Shown here in pieces: positions 18,601 through 25,565 of a stretch of 25,565 nt of DNA (its first letter is position 1; the number at the start of each line of letters is the position of its first letter). The notes below the pieces were generated by a model. It was not told the origin of the DNA, did no database searches, and was given only the letters and a program-made list of their open reading frames with translations. Source of the DNA: Zelonia costaricensis (taxonomy: Eukaryota > Euglenozoa > Kinetoplastea > Trypanosomatida > Trypanosomatidae). Both the position numbers and the translations under genes were made by a program. The DNA lies in contig JASAOO010003153.1 in assembly GCA_030849075.1 (NCBI GenBank), forward strand, positions 1 to 25,565, read 5' to 3'.

Positions 18601-20886
18601 CGGTGGCGCCGGCGAGGTGGCTGCGGTGGCCGTCGCCGCCGCTGCTGCCGCTGCCGCTGCTGCGGAGAGGGACCGCGGCACGGGCAGTACCTGTTGTTGT
18701 TGCGGCTGGTGCGTCGGTGTAGCGCTCGAGACGGTCGTGTCGCTGACGTTCAAGCTCGCCAGCGCGTTCGGGCTTCCCGGTGCGCTTGCCGTGGAGTGCA
18801 CCTCTTCGTGGGTCTCCTCCGCGACCGTCGCTGATGCGGCGCTGGGACTCGTGCCCGCCGCGGCGTGCAGGAGCTGCAGCTGCCGCCAAAGCCGCTGCAG
18901 CGAGGTGAGCTGGTGCTGCGCCACCCGCAGGCGGTTCTCCTTGTCCGCCATCATGTCCCGCAGCAGGCGAACCTCGTCGCGGCCGTGCTGCCGCTCCCGC
19001 AGTCGGCGCACTTCGCGCGTGGCCGCGGCGGCGCGGGTCGCGTAACTTTCCGTCTGCTGCACGACGACCGACTGCTTCTCCTGCAGCGCCGCGAGCTCGG
19101 CCTGCCGCGCCGCGACGACGGCGTCGAAGCGAGCAATGAGTGCATCCACGTAGGTGAGGCGTGCGTGGGCCTGCCGCACTCGCTGGCAGAGTCGCTCGCG
19201 CACCTGCTGCGTCTCCGGCGTGTTGGCGTCGTTGGCAGAGGGCTGACGCGGCAGCGGCTCGTCATCGTCGTCAACTTCGTCGTTGACCGGAACGTCGAGC
19301 CCAGGTCCGTTCCGGCTTCTCGCCGCGGCGAGTGGGGTGGCGGTGTCGCCGGTTTCCCCAGGGCACACCGGTGCAGCGGCGAGAAGCGCGACAACGAGGT
19401 CCTGCACCGCGAGCCGTGGCGCAAGGGTTAGAGCTGGCGCGTCCGTCCCAGCGGCGGCGTGCCCGAGGCGCTGATCCGGGGCCGGCACGGTGGGCAGTCG
19501 TGCTGCAACGGCGGTGGCCGCGACGTTGGCGGCGATGGGGCCCTGGCGACTCAGGAAGGGGGACGGGGCCATCACGAGCGGCGTCGCGGCCGCACTGCCG
19601 CCACCGCCCGCACCGGCGCAGTTGCCCGTGGCGGCGCAGGCGAGGGCGAAGGGCGTGAAGGGGGTCTCCTCTGCGATGGAGCGCACCCAGCGCGGGAGGG
19701 ACGAGGACGGCGAGGCCGCGCGCGAAGGCGTCTGCATCGTGGCTGCGGCCCCGCCCACTGCACCCGCAGCTGCCTCCTCCCCCCCCTCCCCAGCGGCGGG
19801 GTAGTAGAAGAACTCCTGCTCGAACTCGCATGCCTCGTCACCGTCGCCGCTGTTGCCCTCGCTTTCCTCCTCCTCCTCCTCCTCCTCCTCCTCCTCCTCG
19901 ATATCGGGCCGTGCCGGGGCAGCGGCGCGCTGGCCGGTGGGCAGCCACGCGTCGACCACCGCCTCGCCTGTGCGGTCGTCGACGAGGTCGACCTGCCCGC
20001 GGCTGTCGCTGCGACAGCGGCCAACGGTGTCGGCCATTACGAGGGCCGCGAGGCCGTCGTCGTTGGGGGACGGCGTGGGGCGCCGTGCCGGCTGCGCGGA
20101 CTCCGGCGGCGCGCAGGGCTGCTGCGCGGGTGGCTGAGGGGCACACCGCGCCACGTCCACACCGTCGGCTTCGTCGTGCAGGTCTACGCAGTCACGCGGG
20201 TCTGGCGCCAGCAACGACGTCCGCCGGCGCTGCGATACGGCACTGCTTGACGCCGTGCGGCAGCCACCGCCGCTCCCGTCACTGCTTCGGTGCTGTGTCG
20301 CACTGCGCGTGTGTCGAGCTGGCCCGACCGCTGATGTCGGCAGGGACTGCCGATCTGCGCGGCGGCGGTCCGGCTTCCTCTCACACACCGGCTCCATAGA
20401 CTCGCCTTCGCGCCAGTCGAAGGGTGGCGCGGGTACCGCGGTGAGGGAGCCGGAGCGCCGCTTCACGGACGCCGCCGCTGCTGCCGCTGCTGCTGGGGAG
20501 GGCTGCACGTTGATGGGCCGCGCTGCCAGCGCTGCTACGCTGGCAGGGGGCTGTGGACCGCACGAAGTGCTATGCCGCGTGGAGGACTGCGACGGTGCCG
20601 CAAGATCGCTCGCGCTCCGGGCAGGCGGGGCGAAGCGCGCGCTGGCGGAGAAGCGCTCGCCACTGCTGCCACCACTACCACCGCTGGCGCGTGCGTTCGA
20701 GGGCATGGACGGCGAGGTGCTATCCCGCCACAAGGCGTCCTCGTCGCGCGTATACCTTTCCAGATGGGGGTCATGTGGGTACAACGTGGATGCCGTGGCG
20801 CGGGTCGTCGCGGGCGGAGACGGGGACGGCTCCATGAGGCGGTAGTCCTCCAGTTGCAGTGGTGGCACGGCTGCGTTGCTGCGCAT
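15628..20886 (-). CDS. 1752-residue low-complexity coiled-coil protein, function unknown
   Basis: This is a single intact frame with strong G/C-ending codons. The N-terminal 550 residues are Ser/Ala/Pro-rich and probably disordered, with a run of 12 Glu at about residue 330. A first helical coiled-coil block covers about 560-676 (QQVRERLCQRVRQAHARL onward). A poly-Ala stretch lies near 740-752. A short hydrophobic helix (LSDFLEELLGEVEGLAKVC) is at about 833-851, and a patch around NGFFSFFGGATEAHLDSKPL at about 910-930, next to another charged helix. Further coiled coils are at about 1158-1225 and at the C-terminus (about 1650-1750, FWRLREELARVDEDVFQL). No enzymatic or membrane segment is evident. 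The build suggests a structural or scaffold protein, for example of cytoskeleton or flagellum; this is inference only. The start is the first ATG after the acceptor at 20907-20908 (about 20 nt 5'UTR). Confidence 0.92.
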   Translation of the reverse strand: MRSNAAVPPLQLEDYRLMEPSPSPPATTRATASTLYPHDPHLERYTRDEDALWRDSTSPSMPSNARASGGSGGSSGERFSASARFAPPARSASDLAAPSQSSTRHSTSCGPQPPASVAALAARPINVQPSPAAAAAAAASVKRRSGSLTAVPAPPFDWREGESMEPVCERKPDRRRADRQSLPTSAVGPARHTRSATQHRSSDGSGGGCRTASSSAVSQRRRTSLLAPDPRDCVDLHDEADGVDVARCAPQPPAQQPCAPPESAQPARRPTPSPNDDGLAALVMADTVGRCRSDSRGQVDLVDDRTGEAVVDAWLPTGQRAAAPARPDIEEEEEEEEEEEESEGNSGDGDEACEFEQEFFYYPAAGEGGEEAAAGAVGGAAATMQTPSRAASPSSSLPRWVRSIAEETPFTPFALACAATGNCAGAGGGGSAAATPLVMAPSPFLSRQGPIAANVAATAVAARLPTVPAPDQRLGHAAAGTDAPALTLAPRLAVQDLVVALLAAAPVCPGETGDTATPLAAARSRNGPGLDVPVNDEVDDDDEPLPRQPSANDANTPETQQVRERLCQRVRQAHARLTYVDALIARFDAVVAARQAELAALQEKQSVVVQQTESYATRAAAATREVRRLRERQHGRDEVRLLRDMMADKENRLRVAQHQLTSLQRLWRQLQLLHAAAGTSPSAASATVAEETHEEVHSTASAPGSPNALASLNVSDTTVSSATPTHQPQQQQVLPVPRSLSAAAAAAAAAATATAATSPAPPSSLLPPTRQTAARGDVDVAGGSEPAASNRHGAEAESVSAAANAAPPSPARSDASHSSAESSVASLGTCDALSDFLEELLGEVEGLAKVCIQLPSAPPAAASLSTRKGRSRLASRQQQQAQHQRSAPRGSASARSRPTYSALNRRLNDGNNGFFSFFGGATEAHLDSKPLSTFLANLDHLAQAAWEREEELQLRARELATEQEEDDVKARVAAEFATGAAPLPPPLPHSQQLSGSMKSGSGASAEKADGTSPFSPGAPRYGEGEEEENPLGSVAYGAEDAVVRSPLHVMSPPGDPVTAQSDRTTRQLFLSSPEHGRRSHGNSSGSLTPTRAAALAAMSPSSSPLPTGAGGLSPARTHGTRAALQPPHRNRVSAAPCLVLPTLVYAYPRVAAVSKHLDAEQQRIQADYATAVEVERQTRRQRAVQMRDAYREHVAPALRRAVDALRRQQASIAAQLAELGVRAVTVEWEEVVDDADPFSDAALLRGLEEARAAGQRPLLAQRRRGRSRVSVRSSASRADGAEADEESWYGGSEDARVDEPSRCASLMRWENGDGPLLQQQRQRGRSGAGTVGAGVPASSQASTPPCRVYHRTLRVVTSAAQDPNRVTATLASTSPSAPHSARAPRDSERHGRSRTAPQRRRSSARRSAGERPSPRTRHPSATPVAQRQSAAAPPPTGHAAPSPASTSKTCAALRLCTHTPSKTLLERRETPGRSAGKTVPKAVQPSVHTSPGGEHGAGVTPIATAAFRRSGGTPRASDAPATRPSTTTTVGSSGSASRASGGAAAAAAAVGYAPESHPSRTRGRAAAALSARGGRASAGPSAPVQRLPAFPTIEDTRVLITEDAHHSAGGVASGRGTLSTPNAGAADVWRHPFEQSRNALADGAVRVAVTFAGAEARRRLAAQEQQEAYQREFWRLREELARVDEDVFQLRTRWTELQRTRQTTEAEQRAKLAEAEAKVMKCRGFCDSLRRENKEWQDIRDELQRVLRGEEC
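19865..19899. repeat. TCC trinucleotide repeat coding for poly-glutamate
   Basis: A nearly pure trinucleotide run inside the 1752-residue protein gene, encoding 12 consecutive Glu with one repeated codon. Such a codon-pure run is prone to length change without loss of frame. Confidence 0.85.
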
Positions 20887-20906
20887 TGTTGCCGCGGGTG
20901 CCGGTG

Positions 20907-20968
20907 CTGTCCAGTTCGAGAGTGACCAGCAGGACAGGCAGAGAGGGGAAGGAAGAGGGAAGGGGGAA

Positions 20969-20970
<2 letters not shown>
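20907..20970 (-). promoter_or_regulatory. Predicted trans-splice acceptor for the 1752-residue protein gene
   Basis: The minus strand has a CA repeat, then CTTTCCCCCTTCCCTCTTCC and further pyrimidines, then GAACTGGACAG with the AG at 20908-20907. The ATG follows 20 nt later. Confidence 0.6.
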
Positions 20971-21012
<42 letters not shown>

Positions 21013-21018
21013 GTGTGT
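20971..21018. repeat. Long GT/CA dinucleotide repeat
   Basis: About 48 bp of GT units with one GC interruption, the longest microsatellite in the window. On the sense strand it is a CA repeat directly upstream of the pyrimidine tract of the 1752-residue protein gene. Confidence 0.9.
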
Positions 21019-22189
21019 TAACCGCTGACGTGCGTCCTTCTCCCCCCCGTCTTACTTGTAAAGAGTGTATCTAGGTGGATCTATGTGGATGCAGCGGGTC
21101 TGCGTGTACGAGTCTAGCAGTGCGCCGGCAACTATAAAAAGAAGAACAACCGACAGTGGAGGAGGACTACCGAGAGCACCTCAGCGAGAGTGGGACGTGT
21201 GCACAGAGCAAGGCGCACACCCAAGTTCCTTTTTGCACGCACACACGCAGACACACTCGTATGGTGAGCTCCTCCTGTCTACTACACTGCTGCCAAGTGT
21301 GAGCTGGTCACGGCTTCCGCAAGAGAGGAAAAGAGAGGGAAGGGGTGGGGGCGGAGAGGTTGGGTGACGGAGGCAGCAGGAAAAGAATGAAGCTGATGTC
21401 GGTGCAGAAGGTCGCCTGTGCGCCTCTTTCAGCACTCCTGTTTTCGCTCTGAGTCGTCTGTCGCTCTCTCCCACATGTTCTCTCTGCACCACCGTTGAAG
21501 CTAGGCATCCATAAAGTGGAGGGGGAGAAAGCGAGAGCACCGTAAGCCTTGCCCTCGGTGTGCGTTCAACACCCGAATCTGAATCCTTCACGGCGACGAC
21601 GCGTGCTGTTTGGCGGAGCATTCGAAGTCGCCGTCGTTTCCGTTTCTTCTTTTTTTGTGTGTTTTGGGTTTTGCATCGGCGCAGGGTGCACGCGTTTGAA
21701 CGTCGCGTTGGGCTGAGGTGGTGTTGGTGGTGGTGGTGGTGGGGGGGGGGGGACGAGCTTCATCGCAGGTGGCATCAAGACGGCTCTCCCGGACACACGT
21801 CTTCCGTACATGCGGTGCCTCGCGCCACTCCGTGCCTGTGCCGAGGCGCACGGATGTGGTGTTCGCGTTTCCTGTGCCGCGATGCCTCAAGCGCAGGGGG
21901 CGGCGCTGGTCCTTGCTGAACCGGGTTGCCCGTCGGCAGCGTTCGCGGCGCCGACCGCTCAACGACTCACACACACGTGCACACGTGGGGCGTCCACTCG
22001 CCGCGCGCCGCCTCAGCCGACAACATCAGACGCAGGTGCGATGCATCGTCTATTTACATGAAGGACACAGCTGCTACGCATCAAGAGCAGCAAACCCGAC
22101 GAGGGGTGGGGGTGGGGGAGGGAGGCGGCACAGAACGGCTCTTTTCTTCTCATCTCGCGCGGCGCCTGCCGGCTCGCTGGCACCGGCTC
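21019..22189. other. Spacer: 3'UTR of the dynein light chain gene
   Basis: No supported gene. The minus-strand frame 21181-21621 and plus-strand frame 21718-22233 lack codon bias and recognisable domains. A GGT repeat running into about a dozen consecutive G lies at 21717-21752. Confidence 0.6.
21717..21752. repeat. GGT triplet repeat and poly-G run
   Basis: GGT units merge into a homopolymer G run (21740-21752). Length miscalls are likely here. Confidence 0.8.
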
Positions 22190-22528
22190 TCACCTCTTCA
22201 CATCTGCCCTGTCCACGTCGGCGTCTTGAATGATGATGAGCATGTACTTGCTATCCGGCGCGACGATGATCTCGTCCTTCTTGGAGCGCAGCCGAATCAG
22301 CTGCAGCTCGTTGTTGCTGTCGATGTCCTGCACCACCGTCTTGGCACTCATGGCAAGCGGCTGGAAGAGAGCCGCGTACTGCACCGCGAGCTCGCGAGAG
22401 GCCTCCGTGAAGCTGTGGCGAATGGCGATGCCTTCGTTATTAAGGATGAGGAAGCCGCGCACGCCGCGGTGCGAGGTGATGCGCTTCACCAACTCCTCGA
22501 TGTCGGGACCGGAGCCGGCAGCCGCCAT
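22190..22528 (-). CDS. DYNLRB: Dynein light chain, roadblock/LC7 type (DYNLRB)
   Basis: This 112-residue protein spans the whole roadblock/LC7 fold. IEELVKRITSHRGVRGFLIL (10-29) is the first helix and strand, followed by NEGIAIRHSF (31-40), a central helix around YAALFQPLAMSAKTVVQDID (51-70), and the hallmark LRSKKDEIIVAPDSKYMLII (80-99). The block RSKK-[DN]-EI-[IM]-VAPD matches animal DYNLRB closely, pointing to the true dynein subunit rather than a distant Ragulator or MglB relative. In the dynein complex the roadblock dimer binds the intermediate chain, and in trypanosomatids both cytoplasmic and flagellar (IFT or axonemal) dyneins are candidates. A 13-residue tail (QDADVDRADVKR) slightly exceeds the usual ~96-residue length. 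The longer open frame to 22951 reads as simple-sequence peptide (THTHTRTQ) and is rejected in favour of the ATG at 22528. Confidence 0.95.
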   Translation of the reverse strand: MAAAGSGPDIEELVKRITSHRGVRGFLILNNEGIAIRHSFTEASRELAVQYAALFQPLAMSAKTVVQDIDSNNELQLIRLRSKKDEIIVAPDSKYMLIIIQDADVDRADVKR

Positions 22529-22686
22529 TGCGTTGAGCGGGCTCGCGTGGGGCTCTGTGTCGGTGGGTTTGAGTGTGTGTGTGTGTAGGGATTCAGAGAC
22601 CAACGAGGTTCCACGTGTTCTAGTGTTGGGGTGGAGGGGGCGCGAGAGGCAGACGTAGAGCCTCCTCCAAACGTCTGCTTGCGTTC

Positions 22687-22704
22687 GTGTGTGTGTGTGT
22701 GTGT
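22687..22704. repeat. GT dinucleotide repeat
   Basis: GT microsatellite of nine units in the predicted 5'UTR of the dynein light chain gene. Confidence 0.8.
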
Positions 22705-22714
22705 TGGTGGAGCA

Positions 22715-22800
22715 CTGAGGGGTGTTACCCACCAAAGAGGACGAGGGGAAGGAAGGTTTGACGAGAGGAGGCGGAGGTGAAAGGAAAGGAAGAGAGTGCA
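22715..22800 (-). promoter_or_regulatory. Candidate trans-splice acceptor for the dynein light chain gene
   Basis: The minus strand has a pyrimidine-rich tract (CACTCTCTTCCTTTCC onward) and the acceptor AACACCCCTCAG, with the AG at 22716-22715. The 5'UTR would be about 186 nt. Other AGs lie nearer the ATG, so the site is uncertain. Confidence 0.4.
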
Positions 22801-23648
22801 GCAGACGACTTCGCGAAGAGTGTGTGCGAGCGGACGCCCAAGCGCGACAACGCCCTACTCGAGACCGCCGCAAGATGCGCCGATGCCCGCTTAACCGTAG
22901 GTCTGAGCAGGGAGGGCAGCCTTGCGGCAGGTGCGCGTGCGGCAGATGCACACGTCAACAGCGCGCGCGCGAGGAGACGTGCATTCGTGGAGTGCGCGAC
23001 CGCTGGCGCACCACATCACCAGACGGGACAACAAAAAGGAGGTCGTACGTGCAGGGCCCGCACCGGGTGTGGGGGGGGGGGGCGACGGCGCCTCGTGCAC
23101 GCTGAACTGCGTTTGTTTAAGCGAGTCGTTGAGCTCTGTAATAGCCTGCACCGCACCGCAGCGGAGGGGGGGGGGGGAGGGAGAGGTGGAGTGCGTGGAA
23201 GAGGTGGGTCACACACACACACACACCTCACCGATACCGCGTGCATCTCAGCGATTGGCCGCATGGTCATTCCCCCACAACTGCACCCTCCTCAGCACGC
23301 ACAAACGCAGACACACGGAGATGCACACACACACGCAAGCATATTCAGAATTCTGGTGTGCGTGCTTGCGTGCGGTGTCCGTGGGAAGCTGCGGCAGACG
23401 CCAGACATGCCGTTGATGGCACTACGCGCGGCCTGTATGTGTGCGCTGCTGGTGCGCAGCCCTCTTTTCCTCTCCGTCTCGTGTGCCGGCGTCGAGGCTG
23501 ACGTAAGTACGAACACGAGGATCAAGTTCCGCAATAGTGAAAGACACACGCCCACCCACGCACACACTCACACACACAAAACGGCGAAGCACACTTGTCT
23601 CTCCTCACCGCATATGTGTGTGTGTTATGTGTGTGTTTGCTTCTGTCG

Positions 23649-25049
23649 TTACTCGGTGTGCAGCTTCTCGAGGAAGTGCATGTCGCTGCCGAGCTTCGTG
23701 AACTCGAACAGCAGCGTGAAGATGACGCCGTCGATTACTGCGACAGAAACGTTGGCGGGCGCCCCTTTGAAGAATCCGCGTACCCCTTCCTTGCGCACGA
23801 GATCGTTCGCGACGTGGAAGACACGCCGGAAGGGCAGCGAGGACCGCCACGTGCGCTTTCGGGCGACGGCGGACCCCAGCGCCCGCTCTTCCCAGAAGCG
23901 CGGCGGCAGGGCCTGCTGCCGGGTCTGAATCACCGCAATGGGGTTGAACAGCAGCGTCGTGCACGTGCTCGCCGCGATGCCGGCGAGGGCGTTGAGAAGT
24001 GGGTTGTCCGTCGGCGAGAGGAGCCAGTTGTGCTGCCACATCGACTGCGGCTTAGCCGCGGCAGAGGCCTCGCGCGAATCCTGCTCCCAAGCGGCGAGGG
24101 TGGGGGCGGCAACGGTGTAGAGCGCCTCCTTCGACTTGGTGTACATCCCCCACCAGCACCCGCTGGAGGGGATGCGCAGGAGCCCGGCGCTGAGGCCCTG
24201 GTATAGACCGCTGAAGCCCCGCCGCACCCGCTCGACCCGGCGGACGGGGGGCGGCGCCGCTGCCGCCACCGCGGCGGTGCCGGCTGCGCTCGGAGGTTTC
24301 TTCTGGTGCAGCCCCCACACGTTGCGCAGTGTTTGCGGCACGGTCGAGTACGCGTTCGCGGAGGCCATGCTGTACCCCGCCGTCATCTGCCGGTTGCACA
24401 CAATTACCAAGGGGCTGACCAGCAGCAGGGCCACGAGGTCGCCACACATGGCGCCAAGCGCGGCGGAGTAGCTGCTGGCCGCGAAGATGTTCTCCTCGGC
24501 GTACGCAGACGAGCCGCGCCCCGCTGCGGTGGCTGCGGCTGTGGCGCCGTCCGCGTGCTCTGGCGAGGCGGCGTTGCTGCCGCGCGTGTGCTCCACGTAC
24601 TCCTTCATCGCCTCTAGCGTGAAGAGGTAGCTTGTCTCCCCGAGCAAGTTGCACAGCAGCGCCGCGCCAACGCCGCGGTAGCAGCCCCGAACCCCGCCGC
24701 GCCCGAAGTCGTACTGCGCCTTGGGGCACGCGGCCCCATACGCAGAGGTCCGTCCGCCGCGGTAGGAAGCCTTGATAAGCCCCAGCACAGTCGGCGGCTT
24801 GCCCTCCCGCGTCACGCGCTTGCGGCTGATGGCCAGCTGGATCGGGTGGAAGAGCAGGGTGCGGGCGCTGATGTTGGCCGAGAGCAGCATGAACCACGTC
24901 GGGGCGTGCAGGTCCGAGAAGTGACGCGTGACGGCGTTCGTGGCGAGCGCGCTCGTCGTTGCCGCGGCCGTTGGCGTCTGCGTTAGCGCACTCCCCAGGT
25001 CATCGCCCACAGACAGCGTGGATGAGGAGGACATAGATGAACTCGCCAT
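23649..25049 (-). CDS. Mitochondrial carrier family (SLC25) protein with degenerate signature motifs
   Basis: A 466-residue protein with the three-fold carrier repeat. The P-x-[DE]-x-x-[KR] positions read PIQLAISR (69-76), PLVIVCNR (213-220) and PIAVIQTRQQ (370-379). The second half-motifs read GGVRGCYRG (118-126), RRGFSGLYQG (276-285) and KEGVRGFFKG (420-429, near canonical). FEFTK (448-452) matches the cytoplasmic-side [FY][DE]xx[RK] motif. Proline, arginine and glycine positions are kept, but the acidic and basic salt-bridge residues of the matrix gate are missing in all three repeats. Inserts of about 25-40 residues (155-185, 250-270) make it longer than the usual ~300. It is expected in a mitochondrial membrane; substrate unknown. 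The longer frame to 25229 is the pyrimidine tract translated (HHHHHH, SPSS), so the ATG at 25049 is chosen; Met6 is possible. Confidence 0.93.
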   Translation of the reverse strand: MASSSMSSSSTLSVGDDLGSALTQTPTAAATTSALATNAVTRHFSDLHAPTWFMLLSANISARTLLFHPIQLAISRKRVTREGKPPTVLGLIKASYRGGRTSAYGAACPKAQYDFGRGGVRGCYRGVGAALLCNLLGETSYLFTLEAMKEYVEHTRGSNAASPEHADGATAAATAAGRGSSAYAEENIFAASSYSAALGAMCGDLVALLLVSPLVIVCNRQMTAGYSMASANAYSTVPQTLRNVWGLHQKKPPSAAGTAAVAAAAPPPVRRVERVRRGFSGLYQGLSAGLLRIPSSGCWWGMYTKSKEALYTVAAPTLAAWEQDSREASAAAKPQSMWQHNWLLSPTDNPLLNALAGIAASTCTTLLFNPIAVIQTRQQALPPRFWEERALGSAVARKRTWRSSLPFRRVFHVANDLVRKEGVRGFFKGAPANVSVAVIDGVIFTLLFEFTKLGSDMHFLEKLHTE

Positions 25050-25053
25050 GCAG

Positions 25054-25200
25054 CTAAAGGGGGGAGGGGCGGGGTGGTGGTGGTGATGATGGCGGTGAAG
25101 TGAGTGAGTGAGAGACGAGGGAGAGAAGAGGCGACAGGGGGTGCGAGCAGGTGTGGGCAACCGCGCCCACACACAAAACGAAAACAAAAGTAGAGAGACA
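25054..25200 (-). promoter_or_regulatory. Predicted trans-splice acceptor for the carrier gene
   Basis: From about 25200 down to 25055 the minus strand is pyrimidine-rich and has no AG until CCCCCCTTTAG (AG at 25055-25054). Only four bases then separate the acceptor from the ATG at 25049. Confidence 0.6.
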
Positions 25201-25565
25201 AGGTGCGTCTCAGGCGACGCGCAGAACACGGAGAAGTGGGGTGGGGGAGGATGACGCAGTGCGCTGCCGAGACGAAAGTGGGGGGAGGGGAGGGGAGAGG
25301 GGAGGGCGATTATGGCGGCAGCGGCAGCGACGGCGTCAGAAGCGAAGGGACCGGCGGAGGAGAGGGCGACGGGAGGTTGGCGTAGAAGAAAAGGCGGGCC
25401 AAGGTTCGATCAGCTTAGAAGGAAGGGCCGACACCGCCGACGAAAGCACCCACACACACCCACACACCCACGCACACGACGGCACAGACACAGCCGACAA
25501 ACGCGAACCAGTGGGCGTGGTGAGGTGCGGGGTGCAGAGGGGAGGTGGGAAGGGAAAGCCGCGAG
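25201..25565. other. Right-edge spacer
   Basis: Purine-rich on the + strand with CA runs near 25450-25480. No coding sequence recognised; probably 3'UTR of a gene beyond the right edge. Confidence 0.5.

Larger units (their letters stand above)
22529..23648. other. Spacer: 3'UTR of the carrier gene and 5' region of the dynein light chain gene
   Basis: There is no gene I can support. A plus-strand frame of 383 codons (22777-23928) is open here but ends inside the carrier gene and passes through GT and poly-G simple sequence, so it is not accepted. Two long C-runs on the sense strand lie near 23071-23082 and 23167-23178. A short coding-like patch between them is discussed as a finding. Confidence 0.5.

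Noticed and set aside
22777..23928. 383-codon open frame on the plus strand
   Set aside because: It runs through GT and poly-G simple sequence and into the antisense of the carrier gene. Every supported gene is on the minus strand and nothing in the frame is recognisable, although its first part has some G/C-ending bias.
1..25565. CRISPR array, tRNA/rRNA genes or transposase
   Set aside because: No regularly spaced direct repeats, cloverleaf, rRNA core or transposase/reverse transcriptase motif was seen on either strand.

Overview
The window looks like nuclear DNA of a trypanosomatid flagellate, most likely from the Leishmania/Leptomonas/Crithidia lineage. All convincing genes lie on the minus strand and none needs an intron. 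Coding DNA is GC-rich with G/C-ending codons. Spacers are full of poly-G/poly-C and CA/GT runs. In front of each gene, the sense strand shows a pyrimidine tract followed by an AG, as expected for spliced-leader trans-splicing. I read the window as one stretch of a polycistronic unit transcribed right to left. The species cannot be fixed from this sequence.

In transcription order the genes are: (1) 25049-23649, a mitochondrial-carrier-family (SLC25) protein whose three P-x-[DE]-x-x-[KR] motifs have all lost their charged residues; (2) 22528-22190, a roadblock/LC7 dynein light chain; (3) 20886-15628, a 1752-residue low-complexity and coiled-coil protein of unknown function; (4) 14422-14168, an 84-residue single-span membrane protein; (5) 11934-11165, a hypothetical gene readable only across three segments joined by two frameshifts; (6) 8073-5602, a membrane-anchored PhoD-like metallophosphatase; (7) 3526-1526, a type II membrane protein with a PLOD/ESAG3-like glycosyltransferase domain; (8) 223 to beyond the left edge, the 5' end of a further gene.

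Spacers are long, up to about 3 kb between genes 5 and 6, and are read here as 3'UTR, splice-signal and short 5'UTR sequence. Several protein starts were moved from the longest open frame to an internal ATG because the best splice acceptor lies inside the longer frame. The genes do not form one pathway, which is normal for trypanosomatid units. Genes 6 and 7 are both predicted secretory-pathway membrane proteins with enzymatic lumenal or extracellular domains. No tRNA, rRNA, CRISPR array or transposase gene was recognised. Single ambiguous bases (N) occur at 393 and 8966.
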